Source: an uncultured Flavobacteriales bacterium
Lineage (GTDB): Bacteria; Bacteroidota; Bacteroidia; Flavobacteriales_D; Parvicellaceae
Direction of reading: 5' to 3'
Length of the DNA stretch: 64,000 nt
NCBI GenBank assembly: GCA_913030835.1
Contig: CAJWDP010000007.1
Coordinates: 1 to 64,000 of the forward strand
Each line of letters begins with the position of its first letter. Within the stretch, counting starts at the first letter, position 1. The notes beneath the pieces are model-generated. The model did not search any database and was not told where the DNA came from. It was given only the letters and a program-made list of their open reading frames with translations. Position numbers and translations under genes: made by a program. Positions 8,322 to 18,537 of this stretch are shown in pieces.

Positions 8322-9586
8322 TGTCCGGTGATTGTTTTAAAACCAATGGCACAATTTAAACATTTTTTGTGACTGCAATAGTTGTTGTACAATTCCAGCA
8401 ATGACTGGGAATCGTATCCATTACTGCATGGAACACTCAACCCTTTCCACATTCTGATGACCTTATTGTTTTCACAATCAGTAGCCTCCATGATTCGCGT
8501 TGCATTGCGCAGTAAGTTCTCATCTCCGATATACTTGCCATACGCATACATGGATGGAACAACAAGATTCAAGATCAGAGAGTTAATCGTATAGAGACCA
8601 AAAGGGCCTGTTTTATCTGTATTTTTTATTCCAACGTACTGTGTATTAACCGAGTGAATATTTGGATCAACTGTAAGAATATTGATTACATTTTCTTTGG
8701 TTTCAGACTGCACAATTTTCTGAAATAATCTTGGTCTTTCCACCAATAACGAGGAAAGCTGCAGAATTCTAACGGTCGGAAAATTAGCAGGCCTCATTCT
8801 TGAATACTTTAGCTGAAAATAATTTTTTTTGAGTCTGAGCTTTATCTTCTGATACTCGTATTCTTCTCGCAATTTTATTTCATACTCATTGGTCACATCT
8901 TCCAGCAAATTCGCCTGACCATAAAGCACCGCTTTTACTGCAAGTATATCTTTACCTAACTTGTTGATACACGAAAGAGGTATGGATTTTGCCAATTCAA
9001 AGAACATCCCTGAATTTACACCCATTGCAACATATTTGAACAGCAATCGATAAAACGTTTCTTCCCAATTATTGCCACTTCTTAAGAGATCTATTGAAAT
9101 TAATTTTGCCTTTCTATCCAATCTTTCAGCAAATAAGCGATCTTGAAAAGATCGCCAATATAACTTATCAATACGCTTGATCATTGACTGGCAGGGCACA
9201 TCAATTTTAGAATCCATAATTCGCTGGTAGTTCAATAGTAAATAGGGATCAATTAGTTCTTTCAGCTCAATCGTTGGCAATGGTCTCTTATAGCTATTAA
9301 CTATCTCTGAATCATGGTTGTATACCACATGAAGAATGACATTATCGTACTGTTTACTTGACGAATGATTGTGTTTGATCCAATCCGAACTGTTTCGATG
9401 TATTTCGATACTTCCTACAAATTCAACATTTCGAATCAAAACGCGACCGTTGAGAAAGTCCGGCCCTTGATCGTAATTTATCTCGCCAAAATCTATTATC
9501 CGAATTGGGTCTCCTGCAGTGGTATATATGGGTTGGTTTGGAAGTCTCTTCATCTTCCAAATGAACTGTAAAACATCTTCCTTCAT
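8318..9586 (-). CDS. DUF2851 family protein, function unknown
   Basis: The 422-residue protein matches the Bacteroidota DUF2851 family: an N-terminal FIWKMKRLPNQPIYTT segment, then FGEINYDQGPDFLNGRVLI and EIHRNSSDWIKH near 65-85, and a Cys pair region at the C-terminus (CSHKKCLNCAIG). The conserved histidine/aspartate-rich N-terminal half resembles a catalytic fold, but no function is established. No signal peptide or membrane segment is visible, so it is likely cytoplasmic. The gene sits 42 bases after pyrF and overlaps pspC by four bases. Confidence 0.85.
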   Translation of the reverse strand: MKEDVLQFIWKMKRLPNQPIYTTAGDPIRIIDFGEINYDQGPDFLNGRVLIRNVEFVGSIEIHRNSSDWIKHNHSSSKQYDNVILHVVYNHDSEIVNSYKRPLPTIELKELIDPYLLLNYQRIMDSKIDVPCQSMIKRIDKLYWRSFQDRLFAERLDRKAKLISIDLLRSGNNWEETFYRLLFKYVAMGVNSGMFFELAKSIPLSCINKLGKDILAVKAVLYGQANLLEDVTNEYEIKLREEYEYQKIKLRLKKNYFQLKYSRMRPANFPTVRILQLSSLLVERPRLFQKIVQSETKENVINILTVDPNIHSVNTQYVGIKNTDKTGPFGLYTINSLILNLVVPSMYAYGKYIGDENLLRNATRIMEATDCENNKVIRMWKGLSVPCSNGYDSQSLLELYNNYCSHKKCLNCAIGFKTITGQ

Positions 9587-9628
9587 CGACCCAATGTAGA
9601 GTCGAGCAATCGTAATCTATTTATGTAG

Positions 9629-10453
9629 TTAATGAATGACGCCGCTATTGGCCAGATGCAGCTCCATTTGTTTTTGCAATCCAAGTGCCTTTTCCCTGGC
9701 GACTTGCCCGAAATCCTCTTGATCAGAAGCATAAATTATCCCACGAGAAGAATTAACAAGCAAACCGCAATCCTTATTCATTCCGGCATGAACAACATCT
9801 TCTAGACTGCCTCCCTGGGCACCAACTCCCGGAACCAAAAGAAAGGTATCCGGTGCTATTTTTCTAACATCGTCAATAAGATCAGCACGTGTAGCCCCCA
9901 CTACCAACATGGTATTGCGATCGTTACCCCATTCCATCGATTTTTTAATCACTTTTTCAAACAATCGTTCTCCCTGCTGATCCTTTTGAAATTGAAAATC
10001 CAATCCCCCAACATTTGACGTCATCGCCAATACAATTGCCCACTTGTTTGTATGAGCTAAAAATGGAGTTACTGAATCGGAACCCATGTAAGGAGCAATT
10101 GTCACTGCATCAAAATCATAGGTATTGAAAAATGTATTCGCATAATATCCTGATGTATTACCTATATCGCCTCTTTTTGCATCAGCAATGGTAAAAATGT
10201 TGGAAGGAATGTACTCTATTGTTTTTTTCAATGATTCCCACCCTTTAGGTCCTAACATTTCATAAAAAGCGATGTTTGGTTTGTAAGCCACACACAAATC
10301 CTTCGTTGCATCTATAATGACCTTGTTGAATTCAAAAACCGGATCGTCGCAATCCAACAGATGTTTTGGTATTTTTTGAAGGTCCGTATCCAATCCAACG
10401 CACAAGAAAGTGCGTTTCTCTTTAATTTGATCAATTAGTTCTTCCCTGGTCAT
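9629..10453 (-). CDS. pyrF: Orotidine 5'-phosphate decarboxylase (type 2)
   Basis: The 274-residue protein contains the active-site motif [11 protein letters not shown] at 91-101, with D91, K93 and D96 as the catalytic residues. [12 protein letters not shown] near 18-29 and [10 protein letters not shown] near 205 form the phosphate-binding parts. The length marks it as the longer type 2 enzyme. It decarboxylates OMP to UMP, the last step of pyrimidine synthesis. It directly abuts prfA upstream with no spacer. Confidence 0.95.
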   Translation of the reverse strand: MTREELIDQIKEKRTFLCVGLDTDLQKIPKHLLDCDDPVFEFNKVIIDATKDLCVAYKPNIAFYEMLGPKGWESLKKTIEYIPSNIFTIADAKRGDIGNTSGYYANTFFNTYDFDAVTIAPYMGSDSVTPFLAHTNKWAIVLAMTSNVGGLDFQFQKDQQGERLFEKVIKKSMEWGNDRNTMLVVGATRADLIDDVRKIAPDTFLLVPGVGAQGGSLEDVVHAGMNKDCGLLVNSSRGIIYASDQEDFGQVAREKALGLQKQMELHLANSGVIH

Positions 10454-11536
10454 TTATTCGTCTTCCTGGCCTTTTAGTTTTTCTGCATTTTCCGCCATTT
10501 TTAGCGAGTCGATCATTTCGTGAATATCACCATTCATAAAACTCGGCAAACTGTATATTGTTTTATTGATTCTATGATCTGTTATTCTACCTTGAGGATA
10601 GTTGTAGGTTCTTATTTTAGCCGATCTATCGCCTGTTGAAACTAAAGATTTTCGGTGCGCAGCCCGCTCTTCCTGAGCCTTTTCTAATTCCACCTGATAC
10701 ATCTTTGAGCGCAACATTGTTAGTGCCTTTTCAAAGTTCTTGTGTTGTGATCTGCCGTCCTGACATTCTGCGACTATTCCAGTTGGTACGTGGGTCAACC
10801 GAACAGCAGATTCAGTTTTATTCACATGTTGCCCTCCTGCTCCGGATGCCCTGTATGTATCTCTCCTTACATCAGCCATATTGATTTCTACATCCACCTC
10901 TTCCGCTTCCGGCATAACCGCAACTGTAATGGCAGAAGTATGCACACGACCTTGCGATTCTGTTTCCGGCACACGCTGGACTCGATGCACCCCGGATTCA
11001 AATTTCAATATTCCAAATACTCCTTCTCCCTCAATACTAAGAACAATTTCCTTGTAACCTTTTACACCCCCCTCATTGGAATTGATCACTTCTGTTTTCC
11101 AGCCAAGGTTTTTGAAATACATCAAATACATTCTATAGATGTCTTCAACAAATATACATGCCTCATCACCCCCCGTTCCGGCTCGAATCTCCATAATCAC
11201 ATCCTTATCGTCCTCAGGAGATTTCGGGATGAGTAAAATCTTGATTTCCTCATCCATCTCAATTTTTCTGGTTTCCAGCGTCTCGAGTTCCAACCGGGCC
11301 ATTTCCTTAAATTCAGGATCTGATTCTGTCTTAATTATTTCTTTAGACGACTGGATATTCTCAATCACATTTTTGTATTCCACGTACACCTTCGTAATCG
11401 GCTCCAAATCTTTGTATTCTTTATTGAGCTTCACATAACGCTTCATGTCAGCAATCACATCGGGATCTACAATTAGCTTGGAAACCTCTTCCCTTCGCAT
11501 ATGTATTGCCTCAAGCTTTGATAGTATATCACTCAT
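10454..11536 (-). CDS. prfA: Peptide chain release factor 1
   Basis: The 360-residue protein carries the GGQ peptidyl-hydrolysis motif at 234-236 (GAGGQHVNKTESAV) and the stop-codon recognition PxT tripeptide as P190-E-T192. RF1 reads UAA and UAG and releases the nascent chain. The PxT rather than SPF motif separates it from RF2. It lies 2 bases after purM and abuts pyrF, so it sits inside a nucleotide-synthesis operon. Confidence 0.96.
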   Translation of the reverse strand: MSDILSKLEAIHMRREEVSKLIVDPDVIADMKRYVKLNKEYKDLEPITKVYVEYKNVIENIQSSKEIIKTESDPEFKEMARLELETLETRKIEMDEEIKILLIPKSPEDDKDVIMEIRAGTGGDEACIFVEDIYRMYLMYFKNLGWKTEVINSNEGGVKGYKEIVLSIEGEGVFGILKFESGVHRVQRVPETESQGRVHTSAITVAVMPEAEEVDVEINMADVRRDTYRASGAGGQHVNKTESAVRLTHVPTGIVAECQDGRSQHKNFEKALTMLRSKMYQVELEKAQEERAAHRKSLVSTGDRSAKIRTYNYPQGRITDHRINKTIYSLPSFMNGDIHEMIDSLKMAENAEKLKGQEDE

Positions 11537-11538
11537 GG

Positions 11539-12708
11539 CTATTGGTACGTGAATTCACCATAAGGTGATCTGATGGTAAGCTTTTTTTGTCCCTCTTGAA
11601 CCCTTCCAATAATTTGAGCTTCAACACCATAATCCACAGAAACTGAGATTATCTCTTCCGCAATGCTTTCAGGCACATATAGTTCCATTCTATGGCCCAT
11701 ATTGAATACATTATACATTTCTTTCCAGTCGGTATTTGATTCTTTTTGAATAAGGTCAAACAAAGGAGGAATTGGAAACAAGTTGTCTTTTACAATATGG
11801 AACTGATCTATAAAATGGAGCACTTTAGTTTGAGCGCCTCCACTGCAATGAACCATACCATGAATATTTGCGCGGTGTTCCTTAAGAATACGCGCAATAA
11901 TGGGCGCATATGTTCTTGTTGGCGACAACACCAGTTTTCCAACATCGATATCCAATCCATCAATTCGGTCTGAGAGCTGTTTTGAACCGGAATAAATTAA
12001 TTCTTTCGGAACAGCAGGGTCAAAGCTTTCCGGATATTTTGACATTAGAATTTTTGAAAACACATCGTGTCTTGCAGAAGTTAAGCCATTGCTACCCATT
12101 CCGCCATTGTATTCCTTTTCGTATGAAGCTTTTCCGCAGGAGCTGAGCCCTACGATTACATCTCCCGGACATATTCTATGATTCGAAATGACTTCAGACC
12201 GTTTCATTCTAGCGACAACCGTACTATCTACTATAATGGTTCTAACCAAATCACCTACATCTGCCGTTTCTCCACCTGTGGACCTTATATTAACTCCAAA
12301 CTCCCTAAGCTCCTCCAAAAGCTCCTCTGTACCGCGAATAATTGCCGAAATCACTTCTCCGGGAATCAAATTCTTATTTCTTCCTATGGTACTTGATACC
12401 AGAATGTTATCTACAGCACCAACACAGAGTAGATCGTCGATATTCATTATCAGTGCGTCCTGAGCTATTCCCTTCCAAACACTCAGGTCACCTGTCTCTT
12501 TCCAATACATATAGGCAAGCGAAGACTTAGTTCCTGCGCCATCAGCATGCATAACAACACAGTAATCCTCATCATTCGAGAGATGATCCGGGACAATTTT
12601 GCAAAATGCTTTAGGGAAAAGACCTTTATCTGAATTCTTTATTGCTTCATGAACATCCTCTTTGTCTGCTGAAACACCCCTTGCACCGTATCTAGTTTCT
12701 AACGTCAT
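11539..12708 (-). CDS. purM: Phosphoribosylformylglycinamidine cyclo-ligase (AIR synthetase)
   Basis: The 389-residue protein is a PurM-type enzyme that makes AIR from FGAM using ATP. It has YGARGVSADKEDV at the N-terminus, MNIDDLLCVGA near 100, and GLSSCGKASYE and HCSGGAQTK further on. An in-frame ATG exists nine codons upstream, but it lies inside the terminator hairpin at 12729-12746. The start at 12708 (MTLETRYGARG) is therefore chosen; it also gives the usual Bacteroidota PurM length. First gene of the compact run purM-prfA-pyrF-DUF2851-pspC-channel-reductase-symporter-HhH-apt-acyl-CoA dehydrogenase. Confidence 0.93.
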   Translation of the reverse strand: MTLETRYGARGVSADKEDVHEAIKNSDKGLFPKAFCKIVPDHLSNDEDYCVVMHADGAGTKSSLAYMYWKETGDLSVWKGIAQDALIMNIDDLLCVGAVDNILVSSTIGRNKNLIPGEVISAIIRGTEELLEELREFGVNIRSTGGETADVGDLVRTIIVDSTVVARMKRSEVISNHRICPGDVIVGLSSCGKASYEKEYNGGMGSNGLTSARHDVFSKILMSKYPESFDPAVPKELIYSGSKQLSDRIDGLDIDVGKLVLSPTRTYAPIIARILKEHRANIHGMVHCSGGAQTKVLHFIDQFHIVKDNLFPIPPLFDLIQKESNTDWKEMYNVFNMGHRMELYVPESIAEEIISVSVDYGVEAQIIGRVQEGQKKLTIRSPYGEFTYQ

Positions 12709-12728
12709 TGTTTTGCAAAAATAAAAAA

Positions 12729-12746
12729 GCCCCACATTTGTGAGGC
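12729..12746 (-). terminator. Terminator of the PorE-like gene
   Basis: On the minus strand a 7-bp stem (GCCTCAC with GTGGGGC, one G-T pair) and an ATTT-type loop are followed by TTTTTTATTTTT. It lies 22 bases past the stop at 12769 and upstream of purM, separating the two transcripts. Confidence 0.75.
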
Positions 12747-12768
12747 TTATTTATAAAATAAGTATTCA

Positions 12769-14775
12769 CTATTCGGAACCTCCGGCAGGTTTGTAATCAA
12801 AACTCAATACTCTGAACTGAGTCCGTCGATTCTTTTGGTGTGCAGCTTCTTGCTCCTCTTCTGTTGGAAGCTTGTCAATTTCACCACACTCAAATTTAGG
12901 TCCTCTAGGTTGCTTTTCTCCATATCCAACCGGAACCATTCTATCACTTGGTATTCCTTTCGTGATCAAATAATCTACGCAAGACTGAGCTCTCTTTTGA
13001 GACAGCTTCTGATTGTAAGAGTCCGAACCTCTGCAGTCTGTATGAGACTGAAGTTCAATTACAATGGTAGGATTTTCAGTCAATGTCGTGTACAAGTAGT
13101 TAAGAGAATCTTCGGAGTTAATGGTCTCGTTAACTTGAAGCGCCCATTTATCTAAGTCATACCGTACTTCGGGAAAATCAATCACAACATCCTTCGTTGC
13201 CGGTTGAATTTCATATGCAGAATAAAAATTCTTACCGGTTGTTCTTCCTACTGTCGAAACACTTCCATTTCCAATCAAGAAATCAGTTTTTGATATTTCA
13301 ATAGTATAATTCGTTTCCTTTTTAATCAGTCGATTCGCGTTCTCCTCATCAAATTTATATTTTCCAGTTTCGTCTGTAGTTCTGGTTACACTAGTTCCAT
13401 CCGAACCAACAAGAGTAATAGTAGCACCAGGGACAGGCTCAAAAGTTGCTTTGTTTTTCACTTCCACCGTCCAAGTAAATTGAATTTGAGGGACTTTAAA
13501 GCTGTATATGTCGTCATGTCCTTTTCCGTTGATTCTAGAAGAAGTGAAAAATCCTTTTTCAGTATCACCCCGATCGAAAATGATTCCAAAATCGTGCTCA
13601 CTTGAATTTAGCGGATAGCCCAGATTCTGAATATTTCCCCATTGGTTTTCTCCTGTCTTTTCAGCCTTGAACATGTCCAGACCTCCCATTCCCAGGTGAC
13701 CAGTAGAAGAGAAATAAAGAGATCCATCCGGTTTCAAGTGAGGGAACATTTCATCGCCGGCTGTATTGATTGTTTCACCCAAATTGGATGACGGCCCCCA
13801 CTTCTTTGCCTTTCTATCCCACTTGGTGATCCAAAGGTCTTTTCCTCCAAAACCACCTGGCATATCAGAGGCAAATATCATCACTTGATCATCAGCAGAT
13901 AGGCAAGGATGACCAACTGTGATAGTGTCACCACCTTCAGGCTTTAGACCAACGCTTGTTGCCGATTTCCAATTACTACCTTGCTGTTGTGAAACCATTA
14001 TATCACAACCAATGTTGTGCTTTTTCTCTCTAGGACACCTTGTAAAATACATGGTGTTCATCTTTCTGTTAAAGGCAGCAGCTCCTTCGTTGTCCTCTGT
14101 GTTGATTGAAGATGAAAGGGGTTTCGGCTCACTCCATTTTCCATTGTTGTCTCTGGTAGTTGCCCACAAGTCCATGAAACTCTCACCCGTTCTATCATCA
14201 ATTTCTGCACCTGTAGAACCTTCTCTAGAAGATGAAAATATCAGCTGATTGTATTTTCTATCAGCAAAAACAGGAGAAAAGTCGTATTTATCTGTATTCA
14301 GCTGAACTTCTGCAACAATGATATGCCGTGTTTTGTTATTGATCCATTCCTGAGATTTTTCACAAGCCGCCAATCCGTCTTCAGCCATCTTAATACCTGG
14401 CTTGACTTTCAAAAATTTCTCATACTGCTCTGCCGCTTCTTTGTACTCTCCTTCTTCCTTGATCACCTCTGCGAGCTGAAAAATGACGATTGGATTCACC
14501 TTATCGTACTTCAGTTTAATAGCTCTTCTGTAGAATGTTTCAGCTTGAGTCGGGTCAACCAACATTCTGTAACATTCTCCCAGTTGAAAATTAATTCTGG
14601 CTTTTTCCGCGGGTTTTGCCTTGGTTTCGGCCTTCTTGTAGGCATCAATAGCTGAGAAATACTGCTCATTCGCAAATTTCGCATCCGCTTCTTTCGCAAA
14701 GTTCTTTTGAGCATAACCCCCAACTGATATCAGAGATACCAACAACACCGTAGCAATTCGTCTTAATAATTTCAT
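12769..14775 (-). CDS. PorE-like outer-membrane-associated protein (TPR, beta-propeller, CRD, OmpA domain)
   Basis: The 668-residue protein has a signal peptide (cleavage near GYAQ, residue 23), TPR repeats at about 25-150 and WD40-like PD40 propeller repeats at about 165-420. A carboxypeptidase-regulatory-like domain lies near 430-510 and an OmpA-C peptidoglycan-binding domain near 530-660 ([32 protein letters not shown]). This order and length match PorE, a type IX secretion component that ties the outer-membrane complex to peptidoglycan. PorE of Porphyromonas is a lipoprotein, whereas here no lipobox Cys is seen. Many Flavobacteria encode several such paralogues, so PorE itself is likely but not proven. 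Confidence 0.8.
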   Translation of the reverse strand: MKLLRRIATVLLVSLISVGGYAQKNFAKEADAKFANEQYFSAIDAYKKAETKAKPAEKARINFQLGECYRMLVDPTQAETFYRRAIKLKYDKVNPIVIFQLAEVIKEEGEYKEAAEQYEKFLKVKPGIKMAEDGLAACEKSQEWINNKTRHIIVAEVQLNTDKYDFSPVFADRKYNQLIFSSSREGSTGAEIDDRTGESFMDLWATTRDNNGKWSEPKPLSSSINTEDNEGAAAFNRKMNTMYFTRCPREKKHNIGCDIMVSQQQGSNWKSATSVGLKPEGGDTITVGHPCLSADDQVMIFASDMPGGFGGKDLWITKWDRKAKKWGPSSNLGETINTAGDEMFPHLKPDGSLYFSSTGHLGMGGLDMFKAEKTGENQWGNIQNLGYPLNSSEHDFGIIFDRGDTEKGFFTSSRINGKGHDDIYSFKVPQIQFTWTVEVKNKATFEPVPGATITLVGSDGTSVTRTTDETGKYKFDEENANRLIKKETNYTIEISKTDFLIGNGSVSTVGRTTGKNFYSAYEIQPATKDVVIDFPEVRYDLDKWALQVNETINSEDSLNYLYTTLTENPTIVIELQSHTDCRGSDSYNQKLSQKRAQSCVDYLITKGIPSDRMVPVGYGEKQPRGPKFECGEIDKLPTEEEQEAAHQKNRRTQFRVLSFDYKPAGGSE

Positions 14776-14820
14776 GTATAGTTTACTTATGCTTTCCTTA
14801 ATTCTCGTTCATCGGACAAA

Positions 14821-14850
14821 CGAAAATAAGTAAATATTTTAATTACTCAA
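14821..14850 (-). promoter_or_regulatory. Candidate promoter of the PorE-like gene
   Basis: On the minus strand TTG (14848-14850) is followed by 19 bases and TATTTTCG (14821-14828), one mismatch from TAnnTTTG. The expected leader is about 40 bases to the ATG at 14775. Confidence 0.45.
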
Positions 14851-14960
14851 CGAAAACTGTACCACATTTGACACAGGGTAACATTAAATCAAAACACTAA
14901 AGGTCATCTCAACCAAAAAGCTGATTCAATCTTAACGATTCACTTAACCCGTTTATTTGG

Positions 14961-17150
14961 CTAGTTTGCAAACAGCATTTCTCTCAGCTTTGGCAGAGGC
15001 CAGTATTCATCTGCCACCAACATCTCCAATTTGTCGGCATCGTATTTTATCTCGTCAAAATACGGCTTCACTTTATCGCAATAAGCAATTGCTCTCTTCT
15101 CCATATCTTCGATCAAATTGGCTTTCCTTCGCTCTTCGATCATGTCTTCCACATTTTTCTTTATAGAAGTAAATCTTTTTGATATTTCTGTGATCAAATC
15201 ACGTTGAGCGGATGTAATTCCCTTCGCTTCTTTCTCACTCATGATGTCCATTATTCCCTCAACATTTTCCACCAATTGTGTTTGATATTTGATCGCAGCA
15301 GGTATAATATAATTGAAGCATATATCGCCCAATATTCTGGCTTCAATCTGAAGTTTCATGATGTAATTTTCCAACTCAATCTCATGTCTAGCATGCAGTT
15401 CGACTGAGGATAAGACATTCAGCTCCTCAAAAAGTTGGATTGTATTTTTGTCTACCATGGCCGCAAGTGCTCTAGGTGTATTTTTAAGATTGGACAATCC
15501 TCTTTTCTCCGCTTCTTTTACCCACTCGTCTCCATATCCATTCCCCTCAAACCGAATTTTTTTGGACTCAATAATCAGCTTTTGAAGTTCTTTTAAAATT
15601 GCTTCATCTTTCTTTGTTCCACCCGAAATTCTTTTATCAACTGCTGTTTTGAACAAGCGCAACTGTTTTGCAACAATTGTATTGAGTGCAATCATAGATG
15701 ACGAACAATTTGCTGCTGAACCAACTGCTCTGAATTCAAATTTATTCCCTGTGAAAGCGAACGGAGAAGTTCTGTTTCTATCGGTATTGTCCAACAGAAT
15801 CTGTGGAATTTTCCCAATATTCAATTTCAATTCCGTTTTATCCTCGGGGGTCATTTTCCCGGATTTGATATTTTTCTCCAATTTATCCAACATTTCAGTG
15901 AGCTGTGACCCAATGAAAACGGAAATTATAGCCGGAGGTGCCTCGTTGGCACCCAACCTGTGATCATTGGACGCTGAGGCTATTGAAGCCCTTAAGATAT
16001 CGGCATTATCACAAATTGCTTTAATCGTATTCACGAAAAATGTAAGGAACTGCAAATTGGATTTTGGGTTTTTTCCCGGGCTTAACAAATTAACCCCGGT
16101 ATTTGTCGCCAAAGACCAATTGTTGTGCTTACCTGAACCGTTCAAACCGGCAAACGGCTTTTCATGAAATAACACCCTGAAGTTGTGCTTTCTTGCCACT
16201 TTTTCCAAGACATCCATCAGTAACAAATTGTGATCATTTGCCAAGTTGGTTTCTTCAAAAACCGGTGCACATTCAAACTGATTTGGAGCAACCTCATTGT
16301 GCCTCGTTGTAACGGGAATCCCCAGCTTAAGCGACTCCTGTTCATAATCTCTCATAAACGCCATCGCTCGATCAGGAATGGAACCAAAGTAATGGTCGTC
16401 CAACTGCTGACCCTTGGCAGGATAATGACCCACGAGCACTCTTCCGGTTGTGGACAGATCCGGGCGGGCGTGATAAAGAGATTTATCAACTAAAAAGTAT
16501 TCCTGCTCCCAACCCAATGTTGCATTTACCTTTGTTACGTTTTTGTCAAAGTACTGGCATACATCAGTTGCGGCCTCATCAACAGCAGATAGCGCTTTGA
16601 GCAATGGCATTTTGTAATCCAAAGCTTCTCCCGTGTAGGAAATAAAAATCGTAGGAATACAAAGCGTAGTTCCCATTACAAATGCAGGTGAGGAAGGGTC
16701 CCAAGCCGTGTAGCCTCGGGCCTCAAATGTATTTCGGATTCCGCCATTCGGAAAGCTCGAAGCATCTGGTTCTTGCTGGACCAACAAACTTCCTTCAAAT
16801 TGATCAATAGCCCTTCCACCTTCTATCGGCTGAAAAAAAGCATCGTGCTTTTCCGCAGTTGCACCGGTTAATGGCTGAAACCAATGTGTATAATGAGTCG
16901 CTCCTTTGGCTAATGCCCAGTCTTTCATGGCAGACGCGACCTGATCAGCTACCTTTCTATCGATTCTTTTTCCTTCGTACGTAGCCTCTTGAACGCTTTT
17001 GTACGCCTGTTCGGTGAGGTATTCGCGCATCGAATCCTGATTGAAAACATTTTCGCCATACAGTTCCGAAATTCTGGTGGTCGTGGTAGGTATTTTAATA
17101 GGCTCCCTTTTTTGGGCCTCTTCAATCGCGTTAAATCTCATTTGACTCAT
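14961..17150 (-). CDS. glnN: Glutamine synthetase type III
   Basis: At 729 residues the protein has the length of the GSIII class, far longer than GSI or GSII. Class features include LGWEQEYFLVDKSLY, the ATP/metal region GLNGSGKHNNWSLATNTG, and NDHRLGANEAPPAIIS. It makes glutamine from glutamate, ammonia and ATP and is a main nitrogen-assimilation enzyme in Bacteroidota. It is probably a single-gene transcript: the upstream exchanger ends in its own terminator, and a one-mismatch -7 element (CATATTTG on the minus strand, 17168-17175) lies just before the start. Confidence 0.95.
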   Translation of the reverse strand: MSQMRFNAIEEAQKREPIKIPTTTTRISELYGENVFNQDSMREYLTEQAYKSVQEATYEGKRIDRKVADQVASAMKDWALAKGATHYTHWFQPLTGATAEKHDAFFQPIEGGRAIDQFEGSLLVQQEPDASSFPNGGIRNTFEARGYTAWDPSSPAFVMGTTLCIPTIFISYTGEALDYKMPLLKALSAVDEAATDVCQYFDKNVTKVNATLGWEQEYFLVDKSLYHARPDLSTTGRVLVGHYPAKGQQLDDHYFGSIPDRAMAFMRDYEQESLKLGIPVTTRHNEVAPNQFECAPVFEETNLANDHNLLLMDVLEKVARKHNFRVLFHEKPFAGLNGSGKHNNWSLATNTGVNLLSPGKNPKSNLQFLTFFVNTIKAICDNADILRASIASASNDHRLGANEAPPAIISVFIGSQLTEMLDKLEKNIKSGKMTPEDKTELKLNIGKIPQILLDNTDRNRTSPFAFTGNKFEFRAVGSAANCSSSMIALNTIVAKQLRLFKTAVDKRISGGTKKDEAILKELQKLIIESKKIRFEGNGYGDEWVKEAEKRGLSNLKNTPRALAAMVDKNTIQLFEELNVLSSVELHARHEIELENYIMKLQIEARILGDICFNYIIPAAIKYQTQLVENVEGIMDIMSEKEAKGITSAQRDLITEISKRFTSIKKNVEDMIEERRKANLIEDMEKRAIAYCDKVKPYFDEIKYDADKLEMLVADEYWPLPKLREMLFAN

Positions 17151-17270
17151 TTTTACAATTATTTATGCAAATATGAGCATTTTTTAGGGGTCGAACCTAA
17201 TATTTTACCGCTATTTTTCAACAGTACCCCAATTTTTAGGGGGTGCATTCCATAAAAAACAAAAAACACT

Positions 17271-17289
17271 AAAGCTAATGACTAGCTTT
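17271..17289 (-). terminator. Terminator overlapping the stop codon of the exchanger gene
   Basis: On the minus strand the last codons form one arm of a hairpin, AAAGCTA, with loop GTCAT and second arm TAGCTTT. The stop codon TAG is part of the second arm. A T-rich tract (AGTGTTTTTTGTTTTTT) follows immediately. It should end the tatA-exchanger transcript. Confidence 0.62.
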
Positions 17290-18237
17290 ATAGATCAGAA
17301 TCGAAATATAGGCAACATAGGTTAGCAGCAGAATTACCCCCTTAACTCGACCAATTTTTTTACCTAAGAACAGCATTACTCCCAACCCAATAGCGATACC
17401 GAGCATCCACCAAAAATCAAAGCTCCATACCTCCTCGTTAACCTTCAGCACATTGGGCTCGCTGGCGGCCATACCAGTAATTCCAACAACAGCCATGATA
17501 TTGAAGATGTTAGAACCCAATAGATTACCTAATGAGATGTCCGGCTGTTTTCTGTAGGCGGCAACCGCAGAAGTAACTAGCTCGGGAGCAGAAGTGCCAA
17601 ATGCAACAATAGTTAGCCCAATAACATGATCCGGCATCTCCAGCGCCTCAGCAACATTGACTGCACCATCGATCAACCATTCACACCCGAAATAAAGACC
17701 AGCCAATCCAATGAAAAGAAATAAAACAGAAAGCCAAATCGGATGTTTCACACTTTCAATTTTAGAAGCATCTGCATTCGTGCGTACTTCCTTTCTTGAT
17801 TTCACAATTAATAAGGTGGTGAAAATGATCAGAATACAGAATAAAATTGCCCCCTCCCAAAGTTGAATCTTTCCATCCAAAGAGAACAGCACAAATAAAA
17901 CTGTGGCAAAAATCAACATAGGCCAGTCAACTCTCTTCGTCTGTTTGCCCGGTATAATTGGGAATATTATGACTGTCAAACCCAAAACCAATGCAATGTT
18001 TGCGATGTTAGATCCCACCACATTACCAATAGCAATGCCCGGATTTCCGCCAAGTGCAGATTGCAAACTAACCAATAGTTCAGGAGCCGATGTTCCAAAT
18101 GAAACAACGGTCATTCCAATCACCAATGGAGATATTCGAAATGACTTTGCTATTCCAACCGAACCTTTAACTAAGAACTCACCTCCTACAAAGAGAACGG
18201 CCAACCCTAAGAGCAAAAGTCCGATATCATATATCAT
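17275..18237 (-). CDS. Calcium/sodium antiporter, CaCA (YrbG-like) family
   Basis: The 320-residue protein has two homologous halves of about five membrane helices each. Each half bears the alpha-repeat motif: VVSFGTSAPELLVSLQSA with GNVVGSNIANIALVLG in the first, and IVAFGTSAPELVTSAVAA with GNLLGSNIFNIMAVVG in the second. The paired GTSAPE/GSNI motifs define the K+-independent Na+/Ca2+ exchanger family. It extrudes Ca2+ against Na+ at the inner membrane. The start overlaps the tatA stop by four bases. Confidence 0.92.
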   Translation of the reverse strand: MIYDIGLLLLGLAVLFVGGEFLVKGSVGIAKSFRISPLVIGMTVVSFGTSAPELLVSLQSALGGNPGIAIGNVVGSNIANIALVLGLTVIIFPIIPGKQTKRVDWPMLIFATVLFVLFSLDGKIQLWEGAILFCILIIFTTLLIVKSRKEVRTNADASKIESVKHPIWLSVLFLFIGLAGLYFGCEWLIDGAVNVAEALEMPDHVIGLTIVAFGTSAPELVTSAVAAYRKQPDISLGNLLGSNIFNIMAVVGITGMAASEPNVLKVNEEVWSFDFWWMLGIAIGLGVMLFLGKKIGRVKGVILLLTYVAYISILIYKASH

Positions 18238-18509
18238 TGATCAATGTTCTTGAATGGCTTACTGATATCGGATATCGGCTTCTCCATATCCTCAAACGGC
18301 TTTTTAATATCCTTAACCGTATTTCCAATGCCCGATTCGGTATCCACAACGGAATCCTGAATGTCTCTTTGAATGTCTTGTGTTGCATCTTTGATCTGAC
18401 GCATACCTCTACCTAGAGTTCTTGCGATTTTAGGCATACTCTTGGAACCAAAAAACACTAAAACGATGAGGAGAATAATGACTATTTCCCCTCCACTCAT
18501 TCCAAACAT
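18234..18509 (-). CDS. tatA: Twin-arginine translocase subunit TatA/E
   Basis: The 91-residue protein has the TatA layout: a short membrane helix (GEIVIILLIVLVFFG), the hinge GSKSMPKIARTLGRG, then an amphipathic helix and a charged tail with repeated KPF/KPI motifs. TatA oligomers form the passage for folded twin-arginine substrates. An in-frame ATG 14 codons upstream lies inside the secDF terminator, so the start MFGMSGGE at 18509 is chosen. TatBC are not in this window. It overlaps the Ca/Na exchanger by four bases. Confidence 0.9.
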   Translation of the reverse strand: MFGMSGGEIVIILLIVLVFFGSKSMPKIARTLGRGMRQIKDATQDIQRDIQDSVVDTESGIGNTVKDIKKPFEDMEKPISDISKPFKNIDQ

Positions 18510-18537
18510 AGTCGACTTGTATTGCAAACAAAAATAG

